From a candidate division LCP-89 bacterium (GTDB lineage: Bacteria > Electryoneota > B3-LCP): a stretch of DNA of 13,157 nucleotides. The position numbers and the translations under genes are program-made. Below, piece by piece: positions 13,005 to 13,157 of the stretch. Location of the stretch: NCBI GenBank assembly GCA_025774735.1, contig JALGZU010000045.1, positions 1 to 13,157 of the forward strand. Reading direction: 5' to 3'. Under the pieces are notes generated by a model. The model had not been told where the DNA came from. It saw nothing but the letters and a program-made list of their open reading frames with translations, and did not search any database. The first letter of the stretch is position 1; the number at the start of each line of letters is the position of its first letter.

Positions 13005-13020
13005 AAACCGAGTCGGTTGT
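13005..13020. promoter_or_regulatory. Palindromic operator-like site B (AACCGA-G-TCGGTT)
   Basis: Bases 13006-13018 form a 13-bp odd palindrome ending 33 nt before the -35 of the last gene. It matches site A at 4324-4339 in 13 of 16 bases, with all differences in the central three. Partial similarity continues to its right (AGTnAAA). Confidence 0.4.
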
Positions 13021-13051
13021 GGCGAGTTAAACAAATTACCCGAAAAATATC

Positions 13052-13080
13052 TTGCAAATCGGCATCGAGTTTAATAATAT
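13052..13080 (+). promoter_or_regulatory. Sigma-70 promoter of the gene at the right edge
   Basis: TTGCAA (13052-13057), 17-nt spacer, TAATAT (13075-13080), about 43 nt before the ATG at 13123. The leader is AT-rich. The upstream part of this gap (12890-13004) shows no gene and no clear terminator. Confidence 0.6.
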
Positions 13081-13109
13081 GTTAACCAATTAAAATTAAT
13101 CGCAAAATG

Positions 13110-13116
13110 AGGAGGA
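13110..13116 (+). promoter_or_regulatory. Strong Shine-Dalgarno site of the right-edge gene
   Basis: AGGAGGA lies 6 nt before ATG 13123. It selects that start over the out-of-frame ATG at 13107. It is the strongest ribosome site in the window, which suggests high expression. Confidence 0.75.
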
Positions 13117-13122
13117 ACTGTA

Positions 13123-13157
13123 ATGCACAAAATCTCAGTAGGATTTTTAGTCGTCAT
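13123..13157 (+). CDS. Start of a gene cut by the window edge, probable exported protein
   Basis: Only MHKISVGFLVV is visible. A positive residue followed by a hydrophobic run looks like the start of a signal peptide or a TM helix. Promoter, strong ribosome site and spacing support it as a real start. Its function cannot be told. Confidence 0.65.
   Translation, partial: MHKISVGFLVV

Overview
The window looks like chromosomal sequence from a Gram-negative bacterium, probably of the FCB (Fibrobacteres-Chlorobi-Bacteroidetes) superphylum or a related candidate phylum. The evidence is two lipoproteins with clear lipoboxes, a beta-rich exported protein, an RND-type periplasmic adaptor, and a lipoprotein with tandem BACON-like repeats. 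The glutamine synthetase is the short GSI-alpha type without an adenylylation motif. Several promoters nevertheless read well as ordinary sigma-70 sites (TTGACA-N17-TATATT). The phylum-level placement is inference. I found no rRNA, tRNA, CRISPR array, insertion sequence or phage gene.

Layout. (1) Positions 1-1062 (+) hold the 3' part of a polytopic membrane protein, probably a GT39/PMT-like glycosyltransferase, that is broken by an exact 26-bp tandem duplication. (2) Positions 1078-1485 (+) encode a stand-alone cobalamin-binding subunit of methylmalonyl-CoA mutase type, followed by glnA (1662-2981, +). A near-perfect bidirectional terminator (3023-3053) separates glnA from the convergent exported protein gene (4204-3080, -). 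(3) A two-gene minus-strand operon encodes a GT4 glycosyltransferase with a long helical extension (7326-5413) and a zinc-finger methyltransferase-like protein with an eroded SAM loop (5392-4415). (4) A gene-poor stretch (7327-7864) carries several hairpins. (5) A minus-strand cluster encodes an RND adaptor lipoprotein (10819-9713), a BACON-repeat lipoprotein (9621-8299) and a single-domain response regulator (8287-7865). No RND pump and no histidine kinase lie in it. (6) Divergent from that cluster are a UMF1-family MFS transporter (11075-12424, +) and a second single-domain response regulator (12512-12889, +). The first codons of a further gene with a strong promoter and Shine-Dalgarno site start at 13123.

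How the parts may work together. The left part mixes central metabolism (B12-dependent carbon-skeleton rearrangement, ammonia assimilation) with cell-surface glycan genes. The right part is an envelope and signalling block. The least expected signals are three. One is the microhomology-bounded 26-bp duplication that inactivates the membrane glycosyltransferase. Another is a pair of closely related 13-bp palindromes (AACCG-N3-CGGTT) upstream of two promoters that are each in front of a probable exported-protein gene, 44 and 33 nt from their -35 boxes. The third is the adaptor/BACON/REC operon that lacks its expected partners.
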